Source of the DNA: Verrucomicrobiota bacterium
GTDB lineage: Bacteria; Verrucomicrobiota; Verrucomicrobiia; Opitutales; Opitutaceae
Direction: 5' to 3'
Assembly (NCBI GenBank): GCA_023428905.1
Contig: JAEYWP010000010.1
Location: 1-64,000 of the forward strand
DNA: 64,000 nt
Shown: positions 32,448 through 42,900 of the stretch, piece by piece
Numbering within the stretch: the first letter of the stretch is position 1
Layout of the letters: each line of letters starts with the position of its first letter
Position numbers and translations under genes: made by a program
The notes under the pieces: generated by a model
The model's database searches: none
Told to the model about the DNA's origin: nothing
Seen by the model: the letters and a program-made list of their open reading frames with translations, nothing else

Positions 32448-34091
32448 ATGCGCATCGGCATCGCCCAAATCAACACCACGGTCGGCGACCTCAGCGGGAA
32501 CCGGCAACTGATCCTGGACGCCTATCACGATCTGGTTCTGCACGGAGCCGAACTGGTTGTTTTCCCGGAACTGGCGGTGTGCGGCTACCCGCCGCGCGAC
32601 CTGCTATTCAAGCGCCGCTTTGTGGCAGATATCGAACAGTCGCTGGCTGAAATCGCCACCCACATGGGCGACACGCCCGCGCTGATCGGTTTCGCCGAGA
32701 CCAACCCGTCCAACGAAGGCCGGCCGAGCTTTAACGCCGCCGCCTTCTGCCACCAGGGCGAGATCAAGCTGATTTCCCGCAAATGCCTGCTGCCGACCTA
32801 CGACGTTTTTGACGAAGACCGGTATTTCGAACCGGGCGACGCGCCACGGGTGATCGAGTTCAACGGGCGCCGGATTGGCATCACGATCTGTGAGGACATC
32901 TGGAACAACCCCGCCGTCGCCGCCCGCCGGCTCTACACCGTCGACCCGGTGCAGGCACTGGCGGACAAGTCGCTGGACGTCATGGTCAATCTCTCGGCCA
33001 GCCCGTGGCATTACGGCAAGGGCCATGTCCGCGAGCAATTGGTCGGCGAGGCCGCGCGCACCCTTCGATGCCCGGTGGTGTATTGCAACGCCGTCGGCGG
33101 GAACGACGAACTGATTTTCGACGGCCAATCCATCGTCGCGGGCGCAGATGGCGCAATCACCGCCCGCCTGGCCGCCTTCGAGCCGGAAAACCGGGTCGTT
33201 GAGGTGCACCCGGCCGACCCTCGCCCCCCGCTGCCGGCACGCACCAAGGACGGCCCGGGCGAGATCTTTCACGCCCTTGTCCTCGGCCTGCGCGACTACG
33301 GCCACAAGAGTGGCTTTCGACGGGCTCTGATTGCCCTTTCCGGCGGGATCGACTCGGCCGTCGTCGCCGTGGTCGCGGCGGAGGCGTTCGGAAAGGAAAA
33401 CGTCATGGGGGTGTCCCTGCCCTCCTCGATTTCATCCGAACACTCCCGTGAGGACGCCCGCCGCCTGGCCCAAAACCTCGGCATCGCCTTCGAGACCATT
33501 CCGATTGCGGACGTGGTCGGCTCGGCCGAGACCGCCCTGTCCCCTGTATTTGTTGGGAGGAGACGGGATGTGACGGAGGAGAACATCCAGGCGCGCGCGC
33601 GCGGTCTCCTGATGATGGCGCTATCGAACAAGTTCGGCTCCCTCCTTCTCACCACCGGCAACAAGAGCGAAATGGCCGTCGGTTACTGCACCCTTTACGG
33701 CGACATGTGCGGCGGCCTCGGCGTCATCTCCGACGTCTACAAGATGGAGGTGTATGCACTTTCCCGCTGGATGAACCGCGACCACGAGGTGATTCCAATC
33801 AATACGATCGAGAAGCCGCCGAGCGCCGAGTTGCGGCCTGGCCAGGTCGACCAGGACAGCCTGCCTCCCTACGAGACCCTCGACGCGATCCTGCGCGGCT
33901 ATGTGGAGGAAGGCCTTTCCCGGCGCGACTTGGTGCGCCGCGGCTTTGCCGAGGCGGTGGTCAACGACGTGGTGCGCAAGGTCGACCTCAACGAATACAA
34001 GAGAAAGCAGGCCGCGCCCGGCCTGAAGATCACCCCGCTCGCCTTCGGAGTCGGCCGCCGCATCCCGATCGTCCAGAAATACGTGAGCTGA
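32448..34091 (+). CDS. nadE: glutamine-dependent NAD+ synthetase
   Basis: A 547-residue two-domain enzyme making NAD from nicotinate adenine dinucleotide. The N-terminal nitrilase-like glutaminase shows Glu in FPELAVCGYPPRDLL, Lys in ISRKCLLPTYDVFDE and Cys in ITICEDIWNN. The C-terminal synthetase has the PP-loop ALSGGIDSAVVAVVA and the STxNKSE-type TTGNKSEMAVGYCTLYGD. The frame allows a TTG at 32436, but the ATG at 32448 gives MRIGIAQINTTVG, the usual start. It is divergent from the TolC-like gene. Confidence 0.96.
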   Translation: MRIGIAQINTTVGDLSGNRQLILDAYHDLVLHGAELVVFPELAVCGYPPRDLLFKRRFVADIEQSLAEIATHMGDTPALIGFAETNPSNEGRPSFNAAAFCHQGEIKLISRKCLLPTYDVFDEDRYFEPGDAPRVIEFNGRRIGITICEDIWNNPAVAARRLYTVDPVQALADKSLDVMVNLSASPWHYGKGHVREQLVGEAARTLRCPVVYCNAVGGNDELIFDGQSIVAGADGAITARLAAFEPENRVVEVHPADPRPPLPARTKDGPGEIFHALVLGLRDYGHKSGFRRALIALSGGIDSAVVAVVAAEAFGKENVMGVSLPSSISSEHSREDARRLAQNLGIAFETIPIADVVGSAETALSPVFVGRRRDVTEENIQARARGLLMMALSNKFGSLLLTTGNKSEMAVGYCTLYGDMCGGLGVISDVYKMEVYALSRWMNRDHEVIPINTIEKPPSAELRPGQVDQDSLPPYETLDAILRGYVEEGLSRRDLVRRGFAEAVVNDVVRKVDLNEYKRKQAAPGLKITPLAFGVGRRIPIVQKYVS

Positions 34092-34146
34092 GGCGTCCGC
34101 GGAAAACGGCTCGCACGCACCGCGACATTGGTGAGCATGGGCCGCC

Positions 34147-35445
34147 ATGAGTGGTCCCTCTTCCAACGCGAGCGTTTCCGAAAAACTCTTCTCCCGCGCC
34201 AAGGAGCTCATCCCCGGCGGCGTCAACTCGCCCGTGCGGGCGTTCCGGTCTGTCGGCGGCGCGCCGTTTTTTGTCACGTCGGCGCGCGGCGCCACCCTCA
34301 CCACCGCCGACGGCAAGGAGCTGATTGATTTTGTCTGCACCTGGGGGCCTGCGATCCATGGCCACAATCACCCCCGGATCAAAGCCGCCATTGCCGAGGC
34401 GCTGGAGGCAGGCACGAGTTTCGGCACTCCCAACCCCTACGAGGTGGAGATGGCGGAGCTGATCACGCGCTTTGTGCCTTCGATCAAGAAGGTGCGCATG
34501 TGCAACAGCGGCACCGAGGCGACGATGTCGGCCATCCGCCTCGCCCGCGGCTTCACCGGGCGCGACAAGATCATCAAGTTCTCCGGCTGCTACCATGGCC
34601 ACTCCGACTCGCTCCTGATCAAGGCCGGGTCGGGCGCCCTGACTCATGGCAACCCGGACAGCGCAGGCGTGCCGGCCGCCTTTGCCCGCGAGACCGTGGT
34701 ATTGCCCTTCAACGCTCCAGAAGCGATTGATGCCGCCTTTGCCGAAAACCCGGGCCAGATCGCCTGCGTCATCCTCGAACCGTACCCCGCCAACGTCGGC
34801 CTGATCCTGCCCAAGCCGGGTTTTCTCCGCCACCTGCGCGAGGCCTGCACCCGCCACGGCGCCGTCCTGATCTTCGATGAGGTCATGACCGGGTTCCGCC
34901 TGGCGAAGGGAGGTGTGCAAGAGCTGGAACACATTACCCCCGACCTCACCACCCTCGGCAAAATCATCGGCGGCGGCCTGCCGGTGGGCGCCTTCGGCGG
35001 ACGTACCGAGATCATGGACCGGCTCGCTCCCCTCGGCCCGGTTTATCAGGCGGGTACACTCAGCGGGAACCCGCTCGCCATGGCGGCGGGCATCTCCGGC
35101 CTGAAGATGCTCGAGGAACTAAATCCGTATCCACGGCTTGATACGCTGGGGCGCCAGCTCCGCGACGCGCTGACGGACGCGTGCCGCCAGAAGGGACTGC
35201 CCGCCCAGGTACCGCAGGTGGGCTCCATGTGGTCCGTGTTTTTCACCGCAGAGGCGGTCACCGATTACGCCAGTGCGCTCAAGGCCAGCCCGGACCTCTT
35301 CGCCACGTTTTTCAATCGCTGCCTGGAAGCCGGAGTTTACCTGCCACCGAGCGCTTACGAAACGTGTTTCCTAAGCACCGCGCACGAGGGCGCAGCGATC
35401 AGCCGGGCGTGCGAGGTAATGAGCGCGGCGATCCGCACCCTCTGA
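34147..35445 (+). CDS. hemL: glutamate-1-semialdehyde 2,1-aminomutase
   Basis: A 432-residue PLP enzyme of tetrapyrrole synthesis (C5 pathway), converting glutamate-1-semialdehyde to 5-aminolevulinate. The N-terminus has IPGGVNSPVRAFRSVGGAP. CNSGTEATMSAIRLAR binds PLP phosphate, LIFDEVMTGFR holds the cofactor aspartate, and the Schiff-base lysine (about 272) is in TTLGKIIGGGLPVGAFGG. All match HemL over generic aminotransferases. It lies 55 bases after nadE on the same strand, so co-transcription is possible. Confidence 0.97.
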   Translation: MSGPSSNASVSEKLFSRAKELIPGGVNSPVRAFRSVGGAPFFVTSARGATLTTADGKELIDFVCTWGPAIHGHNHPRIKAAIAEALEAGTSFGTPNPYEVEMAELITRFVPSIKKVRMCNSGTEATMSAIRLARGFTGRDKIIKFSGCYHGHSDSLLIKAGSGALTHGNPDSAGVPAAFARETVVLPFNAPEAIDAAFAENPGQIACVILEPYPANVGLILPKPGFLRHLREACTRHGAVLIFDEVMTGFRLAKGGVQELEHITPDLTTLGKIIGGGLPVGAFGGRTEIMDRLAPLGPVYQAGTLSGNPLAMAAGISGLKMLEELNPYPRLDTLGRQLRDALTDACRQKGLPAQVPQVGSMWSVFFTAEAVTDYASALKASPDLFATFFNRCLEAGVYLPPSAYETCFLSTAHEGAAISRACEVMSAAIRTL

Positions 35446-35640
35446 GGAGCTGGGAGCGGCGGGCGTGGTTGGCACGGTCCACGCTTTTGCGGGGTCTCGC
35501 ATGCCGTCCTCTCATCGACTCCTCCCGCGACCGGGCGAGAAAGATTTTACGGGCTGCTTCGTTAAAGGAGGTGGGATTTCCGCTGAACTGGACCCCCTCC
35601 TGAGCCGATAGAAGAGAAGCCTTATTTTGGAGCTGCCTAC

Positions 35641-37467
35641 ATGATGTTTTCGCCCGGTCGCCTCGCCTCGCTCGCCCTCGTCGCAACCCTCTGCGCCACC
35701 TCGCTTTTCGGCTCCATGCAGTCGATGAAGCAGCCGATCGGGGCACCGTTCGTCACAATCGACGAGCTCCATGCCGGACAAAAGGGCGTGGTCTGGACCG
35801 TCTTTCAGGGCAGCGAACCCGAACCCTTCGAGGTTCAGGTCACCGGCGTCATCCGCAATGCCCTCGGGCCCGGCAAATCCCTCATCCTCTGCGAGCTCAC
35901 CGACGACCGCGTCCAAAAAATGGGAGCAGTGGCGGGCATGAGCGGCAGCCCGTTGTACATCGAGGGCAAGCTGGCCGGTGCGCTCAGCTACCAGATTCAA
36001 AAATTTGAAACCGTCCGTTACGCCGGCTTCACGCCGGTGGCCGACCTGATGGAGGTCAGCCAGCTCGACAAAAAAGACCGCGTCCCCGCGACCACAGGCG
36101 CCGGCTTTATTCCGCTGGAGCGCCACACCGGGCGCACCGAAACCAAGAGGGAAAACACTGTGGCGCCGCGCTCCGGCGGCGGCGACATCAGCGGCTTCGC
36201 TCCCCTCACCCCGATGTTTTCGCTGGGCGGGGTCGCCCCTTCTGTCGCCTCCCTCTTCTCCACCGAGTTCCAACAGCTGGGCCTCAACGTGACCGCGGTC
36301 GGTGGTTCCACCTCGTCCCCGACGGCGCCAGCCATCGAGGACGTGTTGAAACAGCTGGTGCCTGGCTCCGCCGTGGCGGTCGCCCTGGCGACAGGAGACA
36401 TCACGCTCGGGGGCACGGGAACCGTGTCCCACGTGGACGGCGGCCGTGTTCTCGCATTCGGCCATCCGATGATGAGCCTCGGCGATGTCGAACTGCCGAT
36501 GGCACTGGCCGATATCGTCGCCATCCTTCCCTCGAGTCTAAACTCCTTCAAAATTTCCAACACCGGCGCCGTCATCGGCACGATCAGCCAGGATCGCCTC
36601 TCGGCCATCTATGGCGAAGTGGGCCGCACCCCCGATATGCTGCCCATTGAGGTGAAAACCCCGAGCCGCACCCTCCGTTTTTCCGCCGTCCGCCACGATC
36701 GACTCACCCCGATGATTGCGGCCATGGGGCTGTCCCAGGCTGTGCTCGGTTCCAACGACAATGGCCTCGCGGAGGGTTTCCACATCTCAAGCACCGTCAC
36801 CTATCCCGACGGCCAGTCGCTGAAAACGGACGCCGTTTACGCCGGACCGCAGGGGTTTACCTCCGGTCTGGAAGGTTTTGTCCGCCGGCTTGCCGCGGGC
36901 CTGCGCAATCCCATCGCGGATATCTTTCCTTCCTCCATCGCCTTCTCGGTGGAGCCGCTCCGCCGCAATCCCGTAGCGTCGCTCGATCTCGTCCAGCTCT
37001 CGCGCAGCCGGGTAAGCTCGGGTGACACCCTCACCGCGACCCTGAGCGTGCGCGATTTCCAGGACGCCCCCGTCCAGCAGACTGTCGAGGTGCAGATCCC
37101 GGCGGAGTGGACGGGCAAGAAGCTCGAACTGGTCGTCGCGACCGGCGACGACCTCGACAAACTGGCCGGCCGGCCCGATGCGGTATCGGTGGCCCAAATA
37201 CGCAGTTTCTCCGCCTACCTCGACCTGCTTCGCCAGGAGCGTCACGCCGACGGCCTGTACGTCGCGGTGGTCGAACGCGCCCAGGCCTTCCTCGACCAGA
37301 CACGCGCCACCTTGGATTATCCCGGCACGGTGGAGCGGATCGCCCGGTCGGCCGATGAAGCCCGCTTCCAAAAACGCGAAGTCCTGGTCCCGCTGTGGGA
37401 GACGCATGTGCTCCCCGGCAAGGTGATCGACGCCTCCGTCCGCCGCCGCTTCGAAGTGGTGGAATAA
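35641..37467 (+). CDS. secreted S55 (SpoIVB-like) peptidase-family protein
   Basis: A 608-residue exported protein with signal peptide LASLALVATLCATSLFGS. Near residues 98-112, VAGMSGSPLYIEGKLAGALSY contains the GMSGSP serine motif of SpoIVB/S55 peptidases. VDGGRVLAFGHPMMSLGD near 260-275 supplies the conserved GH histidine. In Bacillus SpoIVB the His comes before the Ser; here the Ser comes first. The C-terminal half has Ig-like strands (SGDTLTATLSVRDF). Similar exported proteins are common in Acidobacteria and Verrucomicrobia, but I know of no defined substrate. ATG at 35641 or 35644 can start it. Confidence 0.8.
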   Translation: MMFSPGRLASLALVATLCATSLFGSMQSMKQPIGAPFVTIDELHAGQKGVVWTVFQGSEPEPFEVQVTGVIRNALGPGKSLILCELTDDRVQKMGAVAGMSGSPLYIEGKLAGALSYQIQKFETVRYAGFTPVADLMEVSQLDKKDRVPATTGAGFIPLERHTGRTETKRENTVAPRSGGGDISGFAPLTPMFSLGGVAPSVASLFSTEFQQLGLNVTAVGGSTSSPTAPAIEDVLKQLVPGSAVAVALATGDITLGGTGTVSHVDGGRVLAFGHPMMSLGDVELPMALADIVAILPSSLNSFKISNTGAVIGTISQDRLSAIYGEVGRTPDMLPIEVKTPSRTLRFSAVRHDRLTPMIAAMGLSQAVLGSNDNGLAEGFHISSTVTYPDGQSLKTDAVYAGPQGFTSGLEGFVRRLAAGLRNPIADIFPSSIAFSVEPLRRNPVASLDLVQLSRSRVSSGDTLTATLSVRDFQDAPVQQTVEVQIPAEWTGKKLELVVATGDDLDKLAGRPDAVSVAQIRSFSAYLDLLRQERHADGLYVAVVERAQAFLDQTRATLDYPGTVERIARSADEARFQKREVLVPLWETHVLPGKVIDASVRRRFEVVE

Positions 37468-37483
37468 GGCCCCGCGCCGCCCT

Positions 37484-37643
37484 TTGTTGTGGGCGGGGTG
37501 CCCCCACGCCGCTTCTCCGGCCCGAGCAAATACCTTTGCCCACGTCCCATGCGGCGTGAGGGCATGCCGCCTACATCGCGCGTCCCATGCGGCGTGAGGG
37601 CACGCCGCCCGCATCACACCCCACGCGGCCTACGGCACGCCAC
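37484..37643. repeat. REP-like palindromic repeat cluster
   Basis: Two near-identical 38-base direct repeats occur at 37543-37580 and 37581-37618. Each contains the imperfect palindrome GCGGCGTGAGGGCACGCCGC: a 7-bp stem GCGGCGT/ACGCCGC around GAGGGC in the second copy, and one mismatch in the first. A third, inverted copy lies at about 37484-37515 (reverse strand GCGGCGTGGGGGCACCCCGC), and a decayed fourth follows at 37621-37643. The arrangement resembles REP/BIME elements. It lies between two large secreted-protein genes on the plus strand. Confidence 0.7.
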
Positions 37644-37709
37644 GGACTCGACCTCGCGCGGTTGTAAAATCAGGCGCGCCGGACACACTCGTCGTTGTTC
37701 AAAACCCCT

Positions 37710-39968
37710 ATGACGTTCCGCGCCCTTTTTCTCGCCGCCGCCCTGGTTCCCGTGGTCCACGCCGCCAATGAGCCGCTGTCCCGGGGTTTTCAGATCGATT
37801 TCTTTCGCGACATCCCGAGCCGCAACCTGAAGGGCATGGCCACTCGCTCTGACGGCAGGCTGCTGACCGGCCCCGCGCTGCGCGACCTGAACGGTCCCGC
37901 CCTGCCGGAACTCCTCTGGTGTCTGGAGCCCCGGAAGGACGGACGCTGGCTGATCGGCACCGGCCCGGACGGACGCATTGTCGAGGTAACGCTCGCCTCT
38001 CCCGACGGAGGGTACACGGTGCGCGAGGTGGTGGATCTCGAGGAGCCCCAGGTCCTCGCGCTAAAAGAACTCCCCAATGGCGATCTCCTCGCCGGCACCT
38101 CGCCCAATGGCGTTCTCGCCCTGATTTCCGATGGCAAGGTTGCGGCAGAGATCAGCCTCCCGGTGGACTCGATTTTCGACATTGTGGTGCGCGATGACCG
38201 CGCCTACGTCGCCACCGGCAACCCCGGCCGCATCTACGAGGTGGCGTTGCCCACGTTCCGCTCTGCCGGTGTGACCAAGGACAAGCTGCGCCAGGCCGCG
38301 GCCCTGCAGGAAAAGGGAGTTCGGCTTTTCGCCGAAGTGCGCGATCGCAATGTCCGCCGTATCGCGTGGCTGGGGGAGCGGCTGGTCGCCGGCTCGTCGC
38401 CCAAAGGAAATGTCTACGCGTTCGCGGCCACCGGGGGCGCCCCGGAACTGCTGCAGGAGAACCGCGACGCGGAGGTCGCCGCCCTGCTCCCGCAACCGAA
38501 CGGGGACCTGTTTGCTGCCATCGTTTTTGCTGCGTCCCCCGCAGAGAACCGCATCAACCGCCCCACTCCGCCCAAAGCGGAGGGTACGGATGCACCCGCC
38601 GCGCCTCCGCCGCCCGCCGCGCCGAGCGATCGCTTTCCGGGTCGGAGCAGCATCGTATATTTTCCCGCCAACGGCTTTCCCGAGACGGTCGTGACGCGCG
38701 CCAATCTCGCGTTCTACGCCCTCGCCCGCCGTGGGCCACTCCTGCTGATCTCCGGCGGAGAGCAGGGCGATCTCTTGGGGTACGATACGGTTGCGCGCCA
38801 GAGCCTCTCCTTCGCCGGTAGTGACTCCGCCCAGCTCAACGCCCTCGTCCCGCTCCCGGCCGCACCGGGCGCACGCCGCCCCGGGGGCGACCGCTTCCTC
38901 GCTCTCCGCAACAATGCCCCGGGCCTGGCGGTGATTGATTTTGGAGGCGACGGTCCGCGTTCCGCCGAGACCCGCCGCCTCGACCTTGGACTGCCCGCCA
39001 CCCTCGGCGCTCTCCGCATCGCGCGGACCCGTCACCTGGGGCCGGAGGATCTCAAGGTCGATCTGCGCGGCAATCTGGGCAGCGACGAGATCGAAGGCTG
39101 GGGACCATGGACACCGATGGAGCGCCGCCCGGACGGCTGGCGCGCCGACAATGCCCGGGCACGCAACGTGCGCCTGCGACTTACGCTGGCGCCGGAGGCC
39201 CGGGAAGCGGTCGAACTCGACGACCCCACCCTCTTCCATCTTCCCCAAAATCGGAGACCCCTGCTGACGGAGTTTCGCGTCCTGCCCGGCGGCTATACCC
39301 TGCTGCCCGCCCCCGAGCCGGTTCCGCCCGTCGTCACCACCCTGAGCCAGCTGATCGCCAGCGCGGACCGCGACGACAAGCGGCGCAACGCCCTGCTGGG
39401 GAGCCAGGTCATGCCCCAGCCGGGGATGCAGATTGTGACGTGGACTCTCACAGATCCGGACAACGACAACCTAGCCAGCACCTTCGCTATCCGCCGCGAG
39501 GGGTCGGAAGCTTGGCAGGACCTCGCGATCGCAACCCAGGATGCCTACGTCCAGTTCAATACCACCCATCTGGAGGACGGGATTTACGCCACGCGCCTGA
39601 CGGTGGCGGAACAGGATCCCCGGCCGGCCGACCAGCGGGTGACGGCGGTCTTTGAGACCGATGACATCGTGGTCGACAACACCGCCCCAGTGGTGGTGGA
39701 CGTGACGGTCACCCGCGAGACCGCAGGCCTGCGCCTCTCCGCCACCGGACGTGATGCGTTCAGCCTGATGCAGGGAGCGGAATTCGCGTTCAATAACGGG
39801 TCCGTTCAAATCGTCACCCAGCCCCAGGACGGTATTCGCGACAGCCAGACAGAGACCTTTTCCGCTCTCGTTCCCGCAGCGCAGGCAGCCCTCGCCACCA
39901 GCGTGGAAGTGACGCTCTACGACGAGGTGGGCAATGCCAGCGCCGTGCGCGTCGCGCTGAAACCCTAG
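37710..39968 (+). CDS. large secreted beta-propeller-like protein
   Basis: A 752-residue exported protein (signal peptide LFLAAALVPVVHA). The first 430 residues contain recurring propeller-blade patterns such as DGRWLIGTGPDGRIVEVTL, LPNGDLLAGTSPNGVLALI and DDRAYVATGNPGRIYEV, an NHL/Kelch-like signature. A proline-alanine linker (PAAPPPPAAPSD) sits near 305. The C-terminal 300 residues are Ig/fibronectin-like (DPDNDNLASTFAIRREG; VVDVTVTRETAGLRL). There is no catalytic motif that I recognise. The ATG at 37710 is preferred over the in-frame TTG at 37695. Probably a surface or periplasmic binding protein; function unknown. Confidence 0.75.
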   Translation: MTFRALFLAAALVPVVHAANEPLSRGFQIDFFRDIPSRNLKGMATRSDGRLLTGPALRDLNGPALPELLWCLEPRKDGRWLIGTGPDGRIVEVTLASPDGGYTVREVVDLEEPQVLALKELPNGDLLAGTSPNGVLALISDGKVAAEISLPVDSIFDIVVRDDRAYVATGNPGRIYEVALPTFRSAGVTKDKLRQAAALQEKGVRLFAEVRDRNVRRIAWLGERLVAGSSPKGNVYAFAATGGAPELLQENRDAEVAALLPQPNGDLFAAIVFAASPAENRINRPTPPKAEGTDAPAAPPPPAAPSDRFPGRSSIVYFPANGFPETVVTRANLAFYALARRGPLLLISGGEQGDLLGYDTVARQSLSFAGSDSAQLNALVPLPAAPGARRPGGDRFLALRNNAPGLAVIDFGGDGPRSAETRRLDLGLPATLGALRIARTRHLGPEDLKVDLRGNLGSDEIEGWGPWTPMERRPDGWRADNARARNVRLRLTLAPEAREAVELDDPTLFHLPQNRRPLLTEFRVLPGGYTLLPAPEPVPPVVTTLSQLIASADRDDKRRNALLGSQVMPQPGMQIVTWTLTDPDNDNLASTFAIRREGSEAWQDLAIATQDAYVQFNTTHLEDGIYATRLTVAEQDPRPADQRVTAVFETDDIVVDNTAPVVVDVTVTRETAGLRLSATGRDAFSLMQGAEFAFNNGSVQIVTQPQDGIRDSQTETFSALVPAAQAALATSVEVTLYDEVGNASAVRVALKP

Positions 39969-39985
39969 CTTTCTGCTCCCCGGGG

Positions 39986-42900
39986 CTACTTCCCTGCTCC
40001 GACCGGCGCGCTGTGACGGTCGCGGTCCACCTCGCGCGAAATCTCATCCGCGCGTTTCAAGCCGTGGGCGCTGGAGCGTCCGGTGAAACGCACGCACAGC
40101 CGGTCGACCAGGACGTAGAAGATCGGAATGACAAACAGCGTCATCACCGTGGCGATCGAGAGACCTCCCACGACCACCAAGCCCATCGGATTGCGGGTCT
40201 CGGCGCCCGCACCGCTGGCAAAGGCAATCGGCACCGCCCCCAGGATGGTTGCGATCGCCGTCATGAGGATGGGACGAAAACGCAGGGCGGCGGACTCGAA
40301 GGCAGCGTCGAAGGCGTTTTTACCCGCGATCTGGAGCTGGTTCGCGAACTCCACGATCAGGATGCCATTTTTCGCCACCAACCCAATCAGCATGATCAAA
40401 CCGAAGCGCGAAAAGAGATTGTCCGTCATCGGCGCCCCGAAAAAGCGGGTGCAATAAAGGACCAGGATTCCGCCCGCGAGCGCCAGCACCACGCCGGTGA
40501 AAATAGTGACGGGGTGGACCCACGACTCGAACTGGGCGGCCAGGATCAGGAAGGTGAAGAGCAAGGCCAGTCCGAAGAGCATGTAGGTGTCGCTGCCACT
40601 CTCGACGAACTCGCGCGTCTCGCCGTCCCAGGCAAACGCATACCCCGTGGGCAGCAGCGCCGTCACGCGGTCGGACAGGAAATCCACGCCGTCACCAATC
40701 GTCGCGCCGCCGGCCAGCTGGGCCGAAACGGTGACGGAACGCATGCGGTTGAAGTGGGGGTAGTTCTCCGGAACCACACTCTCGGAGAACGACACGACGT
40801 TGCTCAGCTGTATCAACTCTCCGGATTGGGAGCGGACGTAGAGGCGCGACAGATCATTCGGCGTGGTGCGCTCCGCGTCCTCCACCTGGACCAGGACGTA
40901 ATACTGTTGATTGCCGCGCTGGAACTGGGTGACCCGACGCCCACCCAACAGGCTTTCCAGGGTGCTGGCGATCGACGCGATCGGTACGCCGAGGTCCGCT
41001 GCCCGGGCGCGGTCGATCCGCACATCCAGCTGAGGTTTGGTAGGCGAAGGGTCCACGCGCGGCAGATTGAAGACGGGGCTCTGCCGCATCTCGGTCACCA
41101 ACTGGGCTCCGATCTTCTGCAGCTCCGTAAAATCATTGCCGAGCAGCACCATCTCCACGCCGGAGCCACCTCGACGGCTGCCAAGCGGTCGCACCGGTGA
41201 CGCGAACGCCTGCCCGCCGGTGATCTGCCGGAATTTCCCCCGCAGCTCTGCCATCACCTCCTGGGTGGAACGTTCGCGTTCCTCCCAAGGTTTGAGGGTC
41301 GCAAAGACAAACGCGCGCGACCCATCGCCGGACCGGTGGAAGGTGCGGTCCATCTCCGGGATACCGAGAATGGTGCGCTCCATCTCACCCGAATACGCCT
41401 TCATGTAAGCCGGGGTGGATCCGACCGGCGGGATGAAATTGGCGGTGAACAGGCCGCGGTCTTCCAGCGGCGTCAGTTCGCGCTGCAGCTGCGTGTAGGT
41501 ATAAAACCCGCCGAGGGTGAAGAGCAGCGCTCCCAACAGGACGAACGCCGGAACGCGAAACGCGGCGCGCAGGGAGCGTTCATACCAGCCATTGATCCGG
41601 ACAAAAAAAGGCTCGGTCTTTTCATACAACCAGCCGTGCCTGGCCTGGCCATTGACCACGCGCGCGCGCAGCATGCGGGAGCACAGCATCGGCGTGAGCG
41701 TGAGCGCGACGAAGGCGGAGACCAGGACGGACACCGCCAGGGTGATGCCGAACTCGAAGAAGAGCCGGCCGGTCTGGCCCGACTGGAACGCCACCGGCAG
41801 AAAGACCGCCGCAAGGGTCAGAGTGGTGGCGATGACCGCAAAGGCGACCTCACGCGCCCCGTGGATGGCGGCGTGGAGCGGTGTCTCCCCTTCCTCGATA
41901 CGGCGGTAGATGTTTTCCAACATCACGATGGCATCGTCCACCACCAGTCCCACCGCGAGCACCAGGGCCAGCAAGGTGAGGACGTTGAGCGAGAACCCCA
42001 TCCAGCTCATCAGCGCGAAGGAGCCGACAATCGAGACGGGGATGGCGAGGAGCGGGATGAAGGTCGCCCGCCAGTCGCGCAGGAAAAGAAAGATCATCAG
42101 GATCACCAGGACGCAGGCTTCCCAAAGCGTCTTGTACACCTCCTTCACCGAACGGCCCACAAAAACACTGGTATCGTATCCAATCCCCACATTCACCCCC
42201 TTCGGCATCTCCTCCTGGATCACCGGGATGAGCGCCTTCACCGCATTGGCGACGTCGAGCAGGTTGGACTGGGCCTGGCGGAGGACCTGAACCCCGACCG
42301 TGGGGATGCCCTTGTAGTGGGATTCACCGCGGTAGTCCTCCGAGCCGAGTTCGACCCGGCCGATGTCGGAGAACTTCACCTGGTAGTTTCCCCGTGTGGC
42401 GAGGACCAGGTCCTCGTATTCAGAAACCTGAGCCATGTTGCCTTGCAGGCGGACGGGAAATTCGCGGGCCGACGACTCGATGCGCCCGCCGGGGATGTCG
42501 ACGTTTTGCTGGCGGAGCGCGTTTTCCACGTCGACCACGGTCAGCCCGTAGGCCGCCATGCGGTCGCTGTCGATCCACAGCCGCATGGCGTAACGCGGGC
42601 CGCGGATGTTGACCGCGCCGACCCCGGGAATCGTCTGCAGGCGCTGCAGTGCGATCCGCTCGACCATTTCGGTGATCTCCAGCCGCGAATAGACTTCGGA
42701 GTTGAAGGAGAGCGTGATGATCGGACTCGAGTCGGACTCGGTCTTGGAAACCTGCACGTTTTCGATTTCACGAGGCAGCCGGCCCCGCGCGCGGGAAACG
42801 CGATCGCGGACGTCATTGGCCGCCTCGTCGATCTCACGATCAAGGGTGAACTCCACGGAGATGCGGGAGTTCTCCTCGGACGAAGTGGAGCGGATGACGC

